A stretch of DNA of 64,000 nucleotides, taken from assembly GCF_040183065.1 (NCBI RefSeq), contig NC_091125.1, positions 29,229,812 through 29,293,811 of the forward strand. The letters are read 5' to 3'. The position numbers were made by a program, and so were the translations under genes. This stretch comes from Periplaneta americana. Taxonomy: Eukaryota > Arthropoda > Insecta > Blattodea > Blattidae. Numbering within the stretch: the stretch's first letter is position 1; each line of letters opens with the position of its first letter. Under the pieces are notes generated by a model that was given only the letters and a program-made list of their open reading frames with translations, was not told where the DNA came from and made no database searches. This document shows positions 42,996-55,220 of this stretch, piece after piece.

Positions 42996-43138
42996 AACCA
43001 GACATAGGATTTTCGGTCCCTACACTGAGACAAGACGTCACGCCCCTTACGAAGGAAGCGTAGCAAAGGGTTCAATGACCTCTCTGCAATTGATATACAG
43101 CTAACTTACAGAATCGGGACCGAAAATCCGCTGTCTAG
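42996..43138. mobile_element. MITE with 24-bp inverted ends
   Basis: CAGACATAGGATTTTCGGTC on the left pairs with the complement of GACCGAAAATCCGCTGTCTA on the right. Flanks TCAGCACC and TCATCACC could be an 8-bp hAT-type duplication with one change, but the exact end is off by one or two bases. Confidence 0.6.
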
Positions 43139-43139
43139 T

Positions 43140-43449
43140 CATCACCTACATCGTCACGATAACTGTGATGATGACGAAGACTATTACAGCGTTGATGATA
43201 ATACCGTCCTTCAGCTGAAGACAGTAGTGAACTTAGTCGAACTGTTAATATGATGGTAGAAGTAATGTTAGTAATTTTGTTGCATTTAAAGACGCTTCAC
43301 GGCACGGAACTTTACAGCTTTACTTTTCTTGAGGAGAAACCCAAAATGAGGATTTTATCTCCCTTTTTAAACCCCACCTACACAATAAGGTTTTTAGCAG
43401 TGTGAAATGTTATTGGGGATGTAACGAATGTTCTGGAAATACGATGATG

Positions 43450-43494
<45 letters not shown>

Positions 43495-44261
43495 TGTATA
43501 TCTTGTCTGACAAGCTTCTTTACACATTGAACTTCAGCCTACGTCGTTACTTACTAAATGGGCGAAAATGAAATTACACTCAAGTTGCTTTATGCCGAGT
43601 TTTCAGTGTTATTGAAACACAAACAAATTAGATGTTAATAGCTGTACACAAAATGTATATTTACGTAAGTCAGCGAAACGTCGGCATGTTTATACATCAA
43701 TTACAAATAACTAGATGTAATTACATGAAATTTTAATGGAATATGAAAGGATTGAATTTATTTGCATGCATAGGACTATATAGACGTTACTTAATACCGT
43801 CATACACATATACAACTAAAGCAGTTCTGTTCTCAAAGAGAAAAAAAGCATGGCTCTAAAATCTCTGACTTGTGCATTTCATGTAATTTAATTTTATTTC
43901 CGTCAGAGAGTATTTTAATGAAAACTAAAGTGGTAGCAAGTACGTTCACTTATATTTGTATTATTTTTACAGTCGTAAAATATCGTTTTTGGATAATAGG
44001 CCTACACCAAGTTGATGTTAGGAATAATTTATCAAATAGAAAAATAAAAGCAAAAGTCTCGTTGTCTATTTCCTGGTAGGTGATGAGAATATTAAATGTG
44101 AAAATTTCCAGCAAGAAGATAAAGGTTAATAAAAGACGAAAATACCAATTACACGTGGAATTGCTAGTGTTGAGAATTATGTACATTAAAAACCAAAAAT
44201 ATGCATAAAAATATGCACTCCCTACTATTCACTTATACAGAGTGTAACAGAAATGTTTATA
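43140..44261. other. No gene recognised; (AAT)n at 43445-43492
   Basis: Sixteen AAT units; the remainder holds no supported feature. Short frames at 43870-44186 lie on both strands and are unidentified. Confidence 0.4.
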
Positions 44262-44540
44262 CGATGAAAGAGTAATGGAACGGAGAAAAATTCTCTCCGG
44301 CGCCGGGATTTGAACCCGGGTTTTCAGCTCTACGTGCTGACGCTTTATCCACTAAGCCACACCGGATTCCACCCCGGCGTCGGAAGAATCGTCTCAGTTT
44401 TAAGTTCCAACTCTTTGGTTCCCTCTAGTGGCCGCCCTCTGCACTACGTCATAGATATCTATGAACCTAGGACCGAAGTCCACACATGTGCTGAGGTGCA
44501 CTCGTAATGAGTGACTAGTTGGCCGGGATCCGACGGATTT
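44262..44540 (-). mobile_element. tRNA-derived SINE (family E), uninterrupted copy
   Basis: Complemented, the head is a tRNA-shaped stretch: CCGGTGTGGCTTAGTGGATA, AAGCGTCAGCACGTAGAGCT, then GGGTTCAAATCCCGGCGCCG. The anticodon stem TCAGC/GCTGA encloses ACGTAGA, giving GTA (Tyr-like) at the anticodon position. The 3' side is GGAGAGAATTTTTCTCCGTT followed by CCATTACTCTTTCATCGTAT. This copy is the reference for the split SINE at 20520-21545. Confidence 0.85.
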
Positions 44541-45445
44541 GATTTTTTTCTGTATGAATTATTGTAATGGGAGGAATAATTATGTATTTTTTTCCAAGCG
44601 AGCAGATGTTCCGTAAGTTGTTAATAAATTATCAAAAAAGGTTTGTCGAAACTGACTTGTGTCACTTTTCCCAAGCACTGCAGATATAATCTCATAACAC
44701 ACTGAGAGTAATGTCCATATCATCGTCATATCCTCCTACCTGATCTGTCTTATCTTCTGTAATCCTTAATTATTTGCCAAGATGTTTGCAATCTTGTTTG
44801 ACAACAACTCTTTCCTTGCAGAATAATGCTTCGACACATTTTGATGGCAGCATCCAATTTCATCAGCAGGCTTCGGCCTAGAGACACAGAGTAACCAGTA
44901 TGAGGTTTAAGTACACGAGTATAAATGACGTCATAACCTGTGTGGGGTGACTGCAACAGCACAGGTGGGTCCGTAATGTGCATTACCGTTGTGTGTAGGC
45001 CTATTGCTGCTTGGATGCGGTACGTGTAATAGGCTTCGGCGTAGGGGACCCTGATTGAAGGTTACAGCTCACGTTAATACTTTAATAGTAGACATTTATT
45101 GTCTACACTAGGAATATAATGTATATATTGCATATGTACTGGGTGAAATATATATTTTGTGCAGTACTATGACGGAATGTTTACATGTTGAGACACGAAG
45201 TAACGGCGCGCTCCATCTCCCAGTCCACTCGACCAACACAACACTATGCCCGTGGGTTCTGAAATTCATGCGTTTCTGTGCCCAGGACCGAAGCCTGGTC
45301 AACAGTCCTCTCATCTCCAAGCTCTACGTAGGCTATAGAGGAGTTTGTAGGTGCTTAAGAGATTGTGGTAGTTCTATTTGTGTATGTCAAATTCTTATGT
45401 ATCTTTGCTGAAGCAATGGTTTTACTCGCTTCTTGCCACGTAATA
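44541..45445. other. No gene recognised
   Basis: Overlapping frames on both strands at 45108-45411 are unidentified; the sequence is GC-richer around 45190-45330. Confidence 0.35.
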
Positions 45446-46274
45446 CAGTAGAACTCGGTTATAACGACATCCAAGGGACCTTAAAAATTATGTTGTTATA
45501 AACGAGTGTCGTAGTAACCGAGATTCACATTATCATTCTAGTGAGGTGGAAAATGAAAAATAACAAACTTAATTAGACTTATTTTAGATTTATGTATTGA
45601 CTTTTAAGCCTACAATGAACATAATAAAATACACGTAGGCCTACAATTATAAATACAGTATTCTGTATTAAAACAGTTTGTTCAGTACTCACCAAACTAC
45701 TTTACATAGAAGTGAAGTAATCAGTCATTTTACTCTGTTGTCTTCTACTTGGCCAATACACACTTTTTAGAGCTAAATTACGTTCTAAGTTCATAATTTC
45801 AGTTGCAATTTCACTGCTCCCTTCCCTAGCTTCACAGAACATGCTCATAATTCTAATGACTTCTAAAGCGTCACTCACTTCTTTTAGTGGCTATACTGCG
45901 TTAAAATGCTTGCACTTAGTGAAAACGTCCTGTCGAAACTGATCTAATACCGCATAAATTCTGGCAGGTTACAATGGGGTGGGGAATCCGCCTGAATTCC
46001 AGAGGTCTATGACAGAAGGAGACTGTAAATAATTTGTCAGGGTCAGATTTCAACAAAATATTTCTTAAAATATTGTACTTTGGTTCTTAGAAAATCTTAT
46101 TCCAAATTGAGGTTGCAAATGACGTTATATGCGAGGTAGACGCATATGCGTTTGTCGTATTAAGCAAGGTAGAAAAGCATATGTCTTATGGGGAATTAGT
46201 TGGGACCACAGAATATTTGACGTTATAGGCGAGGTGTCGCACAAAACGAGGTCACTATAACCAAGTTCTACCTG
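45446..46274 (-). mobile_element. Third pogo/Tigger-type element, TA flanked
   Basis: Ends CAGTAGAACTCGGTTATAAC and, complemented, CAGGTAGAACTTGGTTATAG, each flanked by TA (45444-45445; 46275-46276). It carries the C-terminal part of a transposase on the minus strand. The catalytic region is missing. Confidence 0.8.
45715..45960 (-). pseudogene. Tigger-type transposase C-terminal remnant
   Basis: Minus-strand reading: VLDQFRQDVFTKCKHFNAV, stop, PLKEVSDALEVIRIMSMFCE, NLALKSVYWPSRRQQSKMTD, YF. The final Q-x-K-M-x-D-Y-F is typical of pogo/Tigger transposase C-termini. One in-frame stop is seen; upstream parts are lost. Confidence 0.65.
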
Positions 46275-47483
46275 TATGTTAAAAGAAACATTATAAACAC
46301 TATCTGGAAACGAACGGTCTATAACGTTCCTTCATATTTGCACATTTATTTTTTATGTGATATCATTCTACTCTTTGATAATAACATGTATGTCAGAAGT
46401 TTCCATTTTAGACGATCTGGCACTGAGATTATGATTAATTCTTTTGTAAATGTTTCTGAGGTATTGCCTTCTCAGAACTAGATCTTTAATTTGATTGCTG
46501 ATTTACATACACGAAAGAGAGGGCGTTCGAAATATACATATTTCAGGTTAGAATTTGCAAGCTGGTAATAATAAGAGTTACTTATATCATACTTAAAGAA
46601 GAATCAGTGCATTGTTAAGTAACACGAGTTTCAATTCATGTAAATAATATTTTTTATCAATAGAGCGAGGAAAACAAGTTATAGGCCTAGTGGTGATGTT
46701 GAAAAGATTAGTAATGTATGAACCTTTTGTGAGAATTGAGTCATTGTAGACAGGAATAAATATTGCACTATCATATCATTATCATTGTCCTACTATAAAC
46801 TAAAATCCTCATCCGTTAATGTCCATAGTGAGAAAATCTGTTTTACTTGGATGGTCGCGTTTGTGATTTCTAGCATGCTATGCGAATATAACCTATTATG
46901 AAAGTTGAAAATGATTTAAGTATTTATAAAATAATTGAGTTTGATTATAGCAGAATAATTTACGAACCTGATTTCACATTTTCTGACGCTACGTAATTTA
47001 AAATCCGTGCTCTCTTATAAAGGTAATTATGAAATTTGTACAAGAGAAAGCATCCATTTCACTTGGTAATGTCACAGTACTCCAGGGTAATCATAATCTA
47101 ATTATAATTTTAAGGAGATACGTTTCTCACAAGTATGGAAATGAAGATGGAGTTCGCAAGTATCGTACCTTGGAACACGTTTCGTAGTTAAAGAATTTCG
47201 TTTCAGTGAAAGGTAATAAATTAAGAATTCAGTTATTTTGGAATGGAAGAAAAGAGAAAATATCGTTAATTGGATGGTTACAGAATCAGATAATCTTTTT
47301 CTTACCTTAATTAACTATACTAAGCAACACTTCTCACAAAAAGATCTTCGTGCTGAGCTTGAAGATAAATTTAATTTTAGGACTTCAGTAATTTATTATA
47401 GTCCTAAGCATCATTTTTGTTCTCTTGCTTATATATCTATTTACCTACTTAACTACGTATTAATCTGTCTGTATGCCAGTCCG

Positions 47484-47534
<51 letters not shown>

Positions 47535-48918
47535 AGTTTTGTTAATGCTGAGCTTTTGTGTTTTGAGCAGATTCATTTTACTTAACTAGAATAAATAGAT
47601 ACGCGACAAAAACTCGAGGTATAAGATCAGGATGACAACGGGTCTGCACTTATAACAACATAGAACAGACGGAAATTCATGACCGATCTGTAAATGGAAC
47701 CGACGAGCATACATTCCACGCGGCGTCAAAACATGACCATTACACCCAGAGAACAATAACATCCGTTCACAAATTGATTTTACTACAAGATTCGTTTTGA
47801 TAGAATCAGAATTCAATCTTAACATCTCTCAGTATTGCAATAAAAGGAATATTTGTCATACAGTTTTTATATTAGCAATTTATTTCTTTTACAACTCCTC
47901 AATCCCTTTTCGTTATATGACAGCGACGGAGAAAACCTTCAGTTACATTGTAGGTTCTCAAAGAGCGGAAAAATGAAATGAAGAATAAAATTCTACTATA
48001 AAAATAAACAACAATAACCATAAATTCCACCTTATATCAATGATCACAATTTGGAATGATCATCTCAACGAATAAATATATACAGGGTAATTCAGGACTT
48101 CTGCAACAAGCTCTGGAGATCGATAGATCTCGCAATGAGGATAATTTTTTGTAAAACAACCCATGTTCTCCGATGCCTGGCTTAGGAGTTACGCGACATC
48201 GAAACAAAGACTCAAGACTGAACCAATGATGAAATAGGCCTACATTTGGCTACATCAAGAAAAATTATGTCAATAGAATAAGCAACAACAGATTTCCAAA
48301 GGCAATTTTAAATTATCGCCCGAGGGGGAAAAGATTAAAAAAAAATTTTAAACATATTAAATGTGGGTGATGTCAGTCTAAAAATTACAGCCCAGCAGAA
48401 GAACTAGTGGAAGATTACTTTGAAGATGAAGATTAATTTTTAAACGTTCAGTTCCGAAGCGACTCATAAGATAGAAACTTGGAATACAAAAATGATTATG
48501 ATGATGATGATGATGATGATAAAGACGACGAAAACTAGATATATATATACTTGATTTCTTCTTCAGTTAATTTTTATTGTCTTAACGTCCAGTGTGTTTA
48601 GTCTGAATTACAGCAAGCGTTTACTAGTATTTCTTCGTAACAAATAGTAGCCTATGCCCAGAGGCAGGTATTTATGGAGATTAATGTTATCATTTGTGTT
48701 TTTTAATATTGGTGTCGGCGGAAATTGTTGGAGATTGATTTGTACTCTTGGCGGAGATTAATGAAAGTTTTGGAAAATACAATTATTTTGAAAATTGGAA
48801 GATTAACTCCGTATTAATTTTGCAAATAATTAACTTCAAACGTTCGTTGGATTCTGGTAAAGGTGCGGTATGGTGAATAGACAACATTTGTTGGATTGAG
48901 ACTATTTAACATACATCC

Positions 48919-48950
<32 letters not shown>

Positions 48951-49121
48951 TTGCAGCCCTCAAATTAACACTTTCAAATTATTAGTGAAATGTTGAATTC
49001 TCAGTCTTTTGAGTTCATTAACGTAATCATAACACCTCGAATACCATGTAATGTAGCCTGCTTGAATATGTAATAAATTAAAGTGAAAAAATAAATCCGA
49101 AAAATAAAACTCACATTATGA
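46275..49121. other. No gene recognised over 2.8 kb
   Basis: It holds a (TTTC)n tract at 47488-47535, a (GAT)n tract at 48496-48521 and a 26-base A run at 48924-48949, possibly a retrocopy tail. TACAGGGTAATTCAGGAC at 48085 looks like one end of a TIR element with no partner found. The frame at 47238-47585 (MEWKKRENIVNWMV...) is unidentified and its end is the microsatellite. Confidence 0.35.
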
Positions 49122-50314
49122 AATTTGCTATAAAACGACGCAATAGTAGGCCTAATAATTCGCGAATGTGCATATATTTCGCTATTAGAACTCTATTTCG
49201 CATTTGTTTTATCCGAATATATTATTAATCATAATCACTTAATTCGTAAAGGCTAGTAAAAATCTATTGTATATCTATTATGTCATGAGTTTCGCGATCT
49301 CCATAAATACCCGGCCCTGAGTATGCCATAGTTCTGTGTCCCTACGCATGATTAGTATGAGTCAGTATCAGTTGGTATGAGTTGTGTGTAGTGACAATTT
49401 GCTATAAAACGCCGCAATAGTAATAATTCGCCAATGTGTATATATTTCATAACAGATGAAATAAAGTGTTCTGCAGGTATTAGACAAGGAGACTCGCTTA
49501 GCCACTTTCTATTCAACTTGTGATGGATAAATTAATAGCAAGTGTAAAACATTTACCCGGGTATTCATTGGGAAATAAACATTTGAACATACTATGCTAT
49601 GCAGTTGATGCTGTCGTGATGGCCAATACTGAAGATGATCTTCAAAGGTTACTTCACCGATTTGTAATAACTGCAGACAAATACAATATGGCAGTATCAA
49701 GTAAGAAAACAAAATGCATGTGCATATCTAAATATCCAATAAGATGCAAATTGGAAATTAATGGTAATATTATAGAACAGGTCATGAGTTTCAAATATTT
49801 AGGGGTTAATATAACAAGTCATCGGGATGTAAAAAATGAAGTAAGAGATCAAGTCTCCAAAGCCTCCAGACTGTCGGGTTGCCTAAGGGATGTAATATGG
49901 AAGAATAAATATCTCAATATTGAAAGTAAAATGAAAATCTTTAAAACCACATTAAGGCTAGTGATGACATATAGTACAGAGACAAAAAAGACTGAACAAC
50001 TCGTGTACAGCAGAAATGAATACTCTACGAGCCATAGTTGGTAAAACTAGACTTGATAGAGTAAGAACTGAAGATGTGAGACAACAGTGCAATATAATGG
50101 ACGTTAAAAAGTTCATAAATATGAGAAAGAAAGAATGGAATGCGCACATAGACAGAGCTGATAACTCAAGACTTATTAAAATAGCACGAGATATGATTCC
50201 CAGTGGCAAAAGAGATGTGGGCCAACCGAAAAAAAACGGTGGAAGGAAGGACTGATGTCATGTTCTACTGAATCGTCTCCTGTGTGAAGACAAAAGGCCA
50301 TATGCCTATACAAC

Positions 50315-50345
<31 letters not shown>

Positions 50346-50565
50346 TATATTTCGATATTAGAACTCTATTTCGCATTTGTTTTATCCGCATATTATTAAT
50401 CATAATCACTTAATTCGTAAAGATTAGTAAAAATCTATTGTATATCTATTATGTCGTGAATTTCGCGATCTCCATAAATACCCGGCCCTGAGTATGCCAT
50501 AGTTCTGCGCATGATGAGTATGAGTCAGTAGCAGTTGGTATGAGTTGTGTGTAGTGACAACATCT
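49122..50565. repeat. 274-bp tandem duplication, second unit interrupted
   Basis: Unit 1 is 49122-49395. Unit 2 starts at 49396 (AATTTGCTATAAAACGCCGC), breaks at 49448 and resumes at 50344, ending near 50565. Shared blocks include ATTCGTAAAGxxTAGTAAAA and CATAAATACCCGGCCCTGAG. The break is the LINE insertion at 49449-50343. Confidence 0.85.
49449..50343 (+). mobile_element. LINE-E, 5'-truncated insertion with 10-bp target duplication
   Basis: TATATATTTC flanks both sides (49439-49448 and 50344-50353). The reading starts with IKCSAGIRQGDSLSHFLFNL; a one-base loss shifts to the frame at 49520-50044. There the RT box is CYAVDAVVMANTEDDLQRLL: Y-A-V-D instead of Y-A-D-D, so one catalytic aspartate is lost. 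MSFKYLGVNI and KASRLSGCLRDVIW follow, then a second shift to 50016-50255 with MNTLRAIVGKTRLDRVRTED and KKEWNAHIDRADNSRLIKIA. It ends in (AAG)n. It is inactive. Confidence 0.9.
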
Positions 50566-51248
50566 CGGATAGATCCTTGACAAATCATCTCATGGGTGTG
50601 TGTGTGTGGCCATTTGGGGGAAAAAGAAAAAGAATGAAAAAGAATTTGTGAGTGCATGTATATCTGTAGGATGTACGTATTTCCTTGCATTTGTCTCCCC
50701 TTAAGAACGACGCGACACAAAAGGTAACAAAAAGAAACAAAGTAAAAGAGGAACAAACGACTTAAACCGAAAACTTGGCAGAGGAGCCTGCCGGTCGCAG
50801 CTTGTCTCTTTTATGGCGCGGGAGGAGAGACCCATTCTCCCTCCAGTAAACCAATAATCAAGGAGTTTTCTGAAAGAAAAACTAATGGTTTCTCTGACCT
50901 CCTCCAACCTTCACCCAAGTAAGTTTCAACTCCTACATTCGAGGATGATACTTTGTAAAGGAATTACCTGAGGGCGGTGATTGTATTTCTGCTTTTAAAA
51001 TAAACGCTCACTTGCGGTACCTTTGTAAATCGTACGGAATCTTGACCAGCAGGTCACAGCGAGACATCCGGCAAGCCTTCGGTAGGTATCACATGTACAA
51101 ACGAGGGAATGTTGATTCCGGACGGGAACACCTGTGACCTCGTCTTGAAATGTCTGAAATTTACGTCAGACCCTCAAATGCAGTAGGCCTACATGAAATT
51201 CCAAACAAATATGCACTCATTGTAATTATGAACATTTTCAGTAAAATT

Positions 51249-51250
<2 letters not shown>
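50566..51250. other. No gene recognised
   Basis: GC-richer around 50770-50920 and 51020-51180; frames there are unidentified. TAGGCCTA is at 51184-51191. Confidence 0.35.

Positions 51251-51300
<50 letters not shown>
51251..51300. repeat. (AAT)n microsatellite
   Basis: About 16 units, directly left of an inverted-repeat element. Confidence 0.95.
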
Positions 51301-51304
<4 letters not shown>

Positions 51305-51305
51305 C

Positions 51306-51573
51306 AAATGAAGAGTTCGAGGGAAAAACGATGAATGTCACAGTTTTCTTAAGGTTGATGTCATTATCTAATTCAATGGATCACTGCGAAATTTAATGTT
51401 GTTATTATGAAAAATGGTAAAAAGGAGAATTACCACCACGAATACAGTAATCCTTTCCTTTATTTTCTATAGAAACAGCACTACATCTTGCAGTTATAGA
51501 CTCAATTAGATCATTATCTAATCCTTAACAGAAATGTGACATTCATCGTTTTTCCCGCGAACTCTTCAAATGG
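51306..51573. mobile_element. MITE-like element with ~42-bp inverted ends
   Basis: AAATGAAGAGTTCGAGGGAA on the left pairs with the complement of TTCCCGCGAACTCTTCAAAT on the right; the pairing extends through GATGAATGTCACA. The interior is non-coding. Confidence 0.7.
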
Positions 51574-51632
51574 CCTTTAGAGAACCCGGATAGTCATTGC
51601 CGCCCTCACATAACCCGCCAACTAGCCTTATC

Positions 51633-51710
<78 letters not shown>

Positions 51711-51772
51711 TGGCGTTTAGAGAACCCGGACGGTCATTGCCGCCCTCACAAAACACGCTATCTATTCCTATC

Positions 51773-51832
<60 letters not shown>
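51570..51832. repeat. Tandem pair of short unit plus (AAT)n
   Basis: Two units each begin TTTAGAGAACCCGGA, contain GTCATTGCCGCCCTCACA and end in (AAT)n (to about 51709 and 51832). The tracts expanded separately. Confidence 0.85.
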
Positions 51833-51833
<1 letters not shown>

Positions 51834-51839
51834 GCTCAA

Positions 51840-52396
51840 GGAAATGAGACGAGCAGGTTCAGGAAACTGGTGGTATCTACATAATTAAGTATTTATCATG
51901 ACAAACAATAATATAGGCATCTCCGTGCTGTGGGATATTCTTCCAGTATTTTATAATAGTGAAATCCATCATAATTAATCGGTATTGGAGAGAATTTCTT
52001 GTTTTCTCACGAGACTCAAAACTATGAAAACGTTAATAAAACCTATTATAACAGATTCTTCTAATTTTTTCATAAAGTGTTAAATTCATGTTTCTACTAA
52101 GTTATCTGTCAAAAGTTTAAGGGCTCAAGGTAAAGAAATAAAAACTGTATTAGTAGAATTTTCGCGAGAATCTAAGATAAGTAAAAGTTGATAAAATATA
52201 GGCTATAATTTCAGAGGATTTTATTTTTTTAATTTTTTGAAGAAATATTGAATTCACATTTCTACACAAGTACTGTACCTGTCAAAAGTTTCATGCTTTG
52301 ATGCAAAGAAACAAAACTGTGAAAGTTTAGGTTTCACAAGAATTTCAATAATACAAATTTCAATAAAACCGATAAATTTCAACCGAGTTTTCTAGA
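51840..52396. other. No gene recognised
   Basis: AT-rich; no supported feature. Confidence 0.4.
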
Positions 52397-52520
52397 AACC
52401 CGGGTTCGATTCCCGGTGCCGGAGAGAATTTTTCTCCGTTCTACCGATTCTTCACCATATGGAAACGCAGAATTACTGAACTGAAACTCCATATGTACTT
52501 CGGTACATCATAGTAATGAG
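52397..52520 (+). mobile_element. SINE family E 3' fragment
   Basis: It begins inside the tRNA-like head at the B box (CCCGGGTTCGATTCCCGGTG), continues GGAGAGAATTTTTCTCCGTT and ends ATGTACTTCGGTACATCATA. The 5' part of the head is missing. Confidence 0.75.
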
Positions 52521-52576
52521 TAAATCAAGACTGGATAAGTTTCCGAACACAGTTATACGAGAAATGTGTGTGTATC

Positions 52577-52795
52577 TAATGCTCTGGATTTAACAATGAA
52601 GTCATCATCCTTCTTGCTTCCCAATATATTGATGGAAGGTCCACAAATGTCCTAAGAGTTTCACAATTAGCCAGGTGCTCCATCTCCATGTCCTCTTCTC
52701 TGGTGCACAGTAAGCATTTAGGTAAATTCAGTACTCCAATACGATTGAGATGTTTGCTGAGGCAATCATGACCAGTAATCAATCTAAACATGGCC
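52577..52795 (-). pseudogene. LINE C-terminal RNase H-linked tail
   Basis: Minus reading: MFRLITGHDCLSKHLNRIGV, PKCLLCTREEDMEMEHLANC and YWEARRMMTSLLNPEH. The FRL-x-TGHDCL...C-x2-C...EHL-x-x-C module and the YW-AR-MM ending are typical of the last part of jockey/R1-like LINE proteins. It meets a plus-strand LINE tail at about 52795. Confidence 0.75.
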
Positions 52796-53045
52796 ACGAG
52801 AAATGTTAGAAATGAAAAATAATGTTTTGGAGGTGATAGAAGAACAAAGACTGGACATGTTATGAGAATGTCGGAAGAGAGAATACCAAAGAATATTAAA
52901 TTGGCATCCAGAAGGCAAGAGATGAAAAGGAAGACCAAAAGAAAAATGGATTCACGGAGTAAAGAGAAGCGCGTACAATCATGGGCTTACAGAGGAAGAT
53001 AAGGCAGAGATTTGTGGAGAACTAAAATTAGGTTTGGGTGAAGGG
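52796..53045 (+). pseudogene. LINE C-terminal tail, plus strand
   Basis: Pieces read RMSEERIPKNILNWHPEG, then KRKRGRPKEKWIHGVKRSAY and LTEEDKAEICGELKLGLG after small shifts. The G-K-R-x-R-G-R-P-x-x-x-W motif marks the end of many LINE ORF2 proteins. It is opposite in orientation to the adjoining LINE tail. Confidence 0.7.
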
Positions 53046-55220
53046 TGAAGGGTGAAGGAAAACCATTGTTTATGAATATTTCCTGTTAAAATAATATAAC
53101 AGGAAGAAATCCTACAATATACACAATAAATACAGGGACATCATTTTATTTTTACTTCAATTTTTATTGTACCTGAGTTTTTGAATGTACTTCACTCCCA
53201 CCCCTTCTACTAATGAAGTTCCAACTCCACACAGAGCCAAGACCGCAGATAGTAAGCAGTACTGAGTTACTGAGTATAGTACGTTCCAGAAATATGTTCG
53301 CGTTTTCCAGTGACGAAAGAGCTTTCAATATTGAATCATATTTTCGCACAGGTACTGTCCGTTTGCCTACGTCGCATCCCGATTTCCCCAACCTGCTTCT
53401 GCTCGCCCCTCTGTAATAGCTGGGCTGTCTTAGCTCTTTTCTGAAAACATTAATTTCTCTTAGGAATTGGAAGTTTACGTAATATTATACAGCTGTTTAA
53501 TTTAACTTAAATAAAAGGGCCTCGTTAAGTAATTAACTGTCACGTGATTTCCTCCCTTTCTACAATCATGCGGCATTACCACTTGGACGGACAGTAGATA
53601 GCATGTCTGAGTAATTTTATCTGTGCGGGTCGGGCAGAAGTGAAGATTGAATTTAAAGTACGTAGAGTAGGTACAGAATTATTTCAAGATGAGTTACTAG
53701 TACGAAGGACGAAACTGACAATTGGAATTAGATGCAATAGTCTATAGTGCGATAATATGCACAAAAGAACTGAAGCCTGTATCGAAATGAACGGCCACCA
53801 TTTTCAAAATTGTGTTTAAATATTCATATTATGATTATTTTTCAATTTAACTTATTTCTCTATATTGTACGCTAATGTACTGTAGACAGTATAATATACA
53901 TCGCATAATGAATACGTTCGCTCACTTCGTGAGTAAAAATACTTATTCTTATTAAAGTACTGTACTTTCATTAAAGAAAAACTTAATGAAAATTATCAAA
54001 CTCAAAATTGCGATATTTCCTAGTTTACGTAAATGGATGAACTACTTTTCTTCCTTCCTATACCTAGTAGAGTGATTTGTGTTTTACGCCAGTATCATCG
54101 AACTCCAGTCTTGGAGGGGGGAGAAAGCGGTGTTTCCGGTTCTCTAAAGGTATAGACAGGTTAATATTAAAAATGTTAGTAAAAATAAAATGATGTCCCT
54201 GTACAATACTCGTATCTTGCATAATGCAAAAATGAAGTTGTACCTATAACATAAAACAATGAAAAACAAAATTTATGGAATTTCTAAGGAGATGGAAGTC
54301 ATAATTATCTTCTATCGACTGTTTTCATTCTGGGACTTGGAAACAGATAGCCTTCATGTCTTAGCGGTTGGTTGCTGGCCAATAGAAAGCGACTCCAGTG
54401 GTATAGCTGCCTTTTGATAGATTTTAAATTGATTGACTGGTTACATAATGAATCGAGGCAATAACAGGCCAGAAAACCTAACACTTAACCTGAAAGTTGA
54501 TGGTGACATTTCAACGTGTCGAAAAAGTCCGTTTCAAGTCTCTCCACATTCAAAGACATAATATCTTCCCCCCCCCCCCCAATTAAATCGACCCAGCCAC
54601 TGTGTTTACCTCTCAGGTGGACCCAAGATTACTTATCCGAGCATCATATTCAGTTATTTAAATGACGTCTGCTTCTTGTGTTGTTTCGAAGCGCGGAGGA
54701 GACAAGGCGTTAAATTAAAATCTATCTATATCGCCCTCACACGACGGCTCTAAGCTTCTTGGCAGGAGCTCGGCATGACAGTAATGATCGCACGTTCTTT
54801 CGTGAAATATAAATGGTAATACTGTGAACTATAAAAATACATCAAGCTGCTACCAGGAACAATAGTCCGATAGGTAGGCTACTTAATTCGTTCCTTCATA
54901 TTTGGAAAATCTTAATTGACATTTTTCTCACAAAAAATTACAGAAACAATGTTTCGAGGCAGACTTAACACTGAACTTAGAAATTAGATTGCTTTCATTT
55001 CTTATTACACAGAATGTGAAAAGAGCATTCTCACCGTCACCATCATCATCAACATGAGCCACCACCACTATAGAGATGTGCATGGTCGTTCTCCACTCAG
55101 GAAAATGGTACATTATTTCGCATAATATACGAGGCTTTATAAATAATTTCATTCATTCATTCAGTCAACGCAGCATTTTTCAACCTTTTCAACATTTGGC
55201 ACACTAAAGTTTTAATTTAA
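53046..55220. other. No gene recognised over 2.2 kb
   Basis: Opposite-strand frames at 53164-53416 overlap and are unidentified. A run of 10-11 C is at about 54569-54579. No promoter or exon could be supported. Confidence 0.35.

Noticed and set aside
47238..47585. 115-codon frame that could be a gene
   Set aside because: The C-terminal part is a (TTTC)n repeat giving FFLS units, and the N-terminal part matches no family I know and lacks supporting signals.
48085..48240. TACAGGGTAATTCAGGAC as an element end
   Set aside because: It has the look of a transposon terminus but no partner was found within several kilobases.
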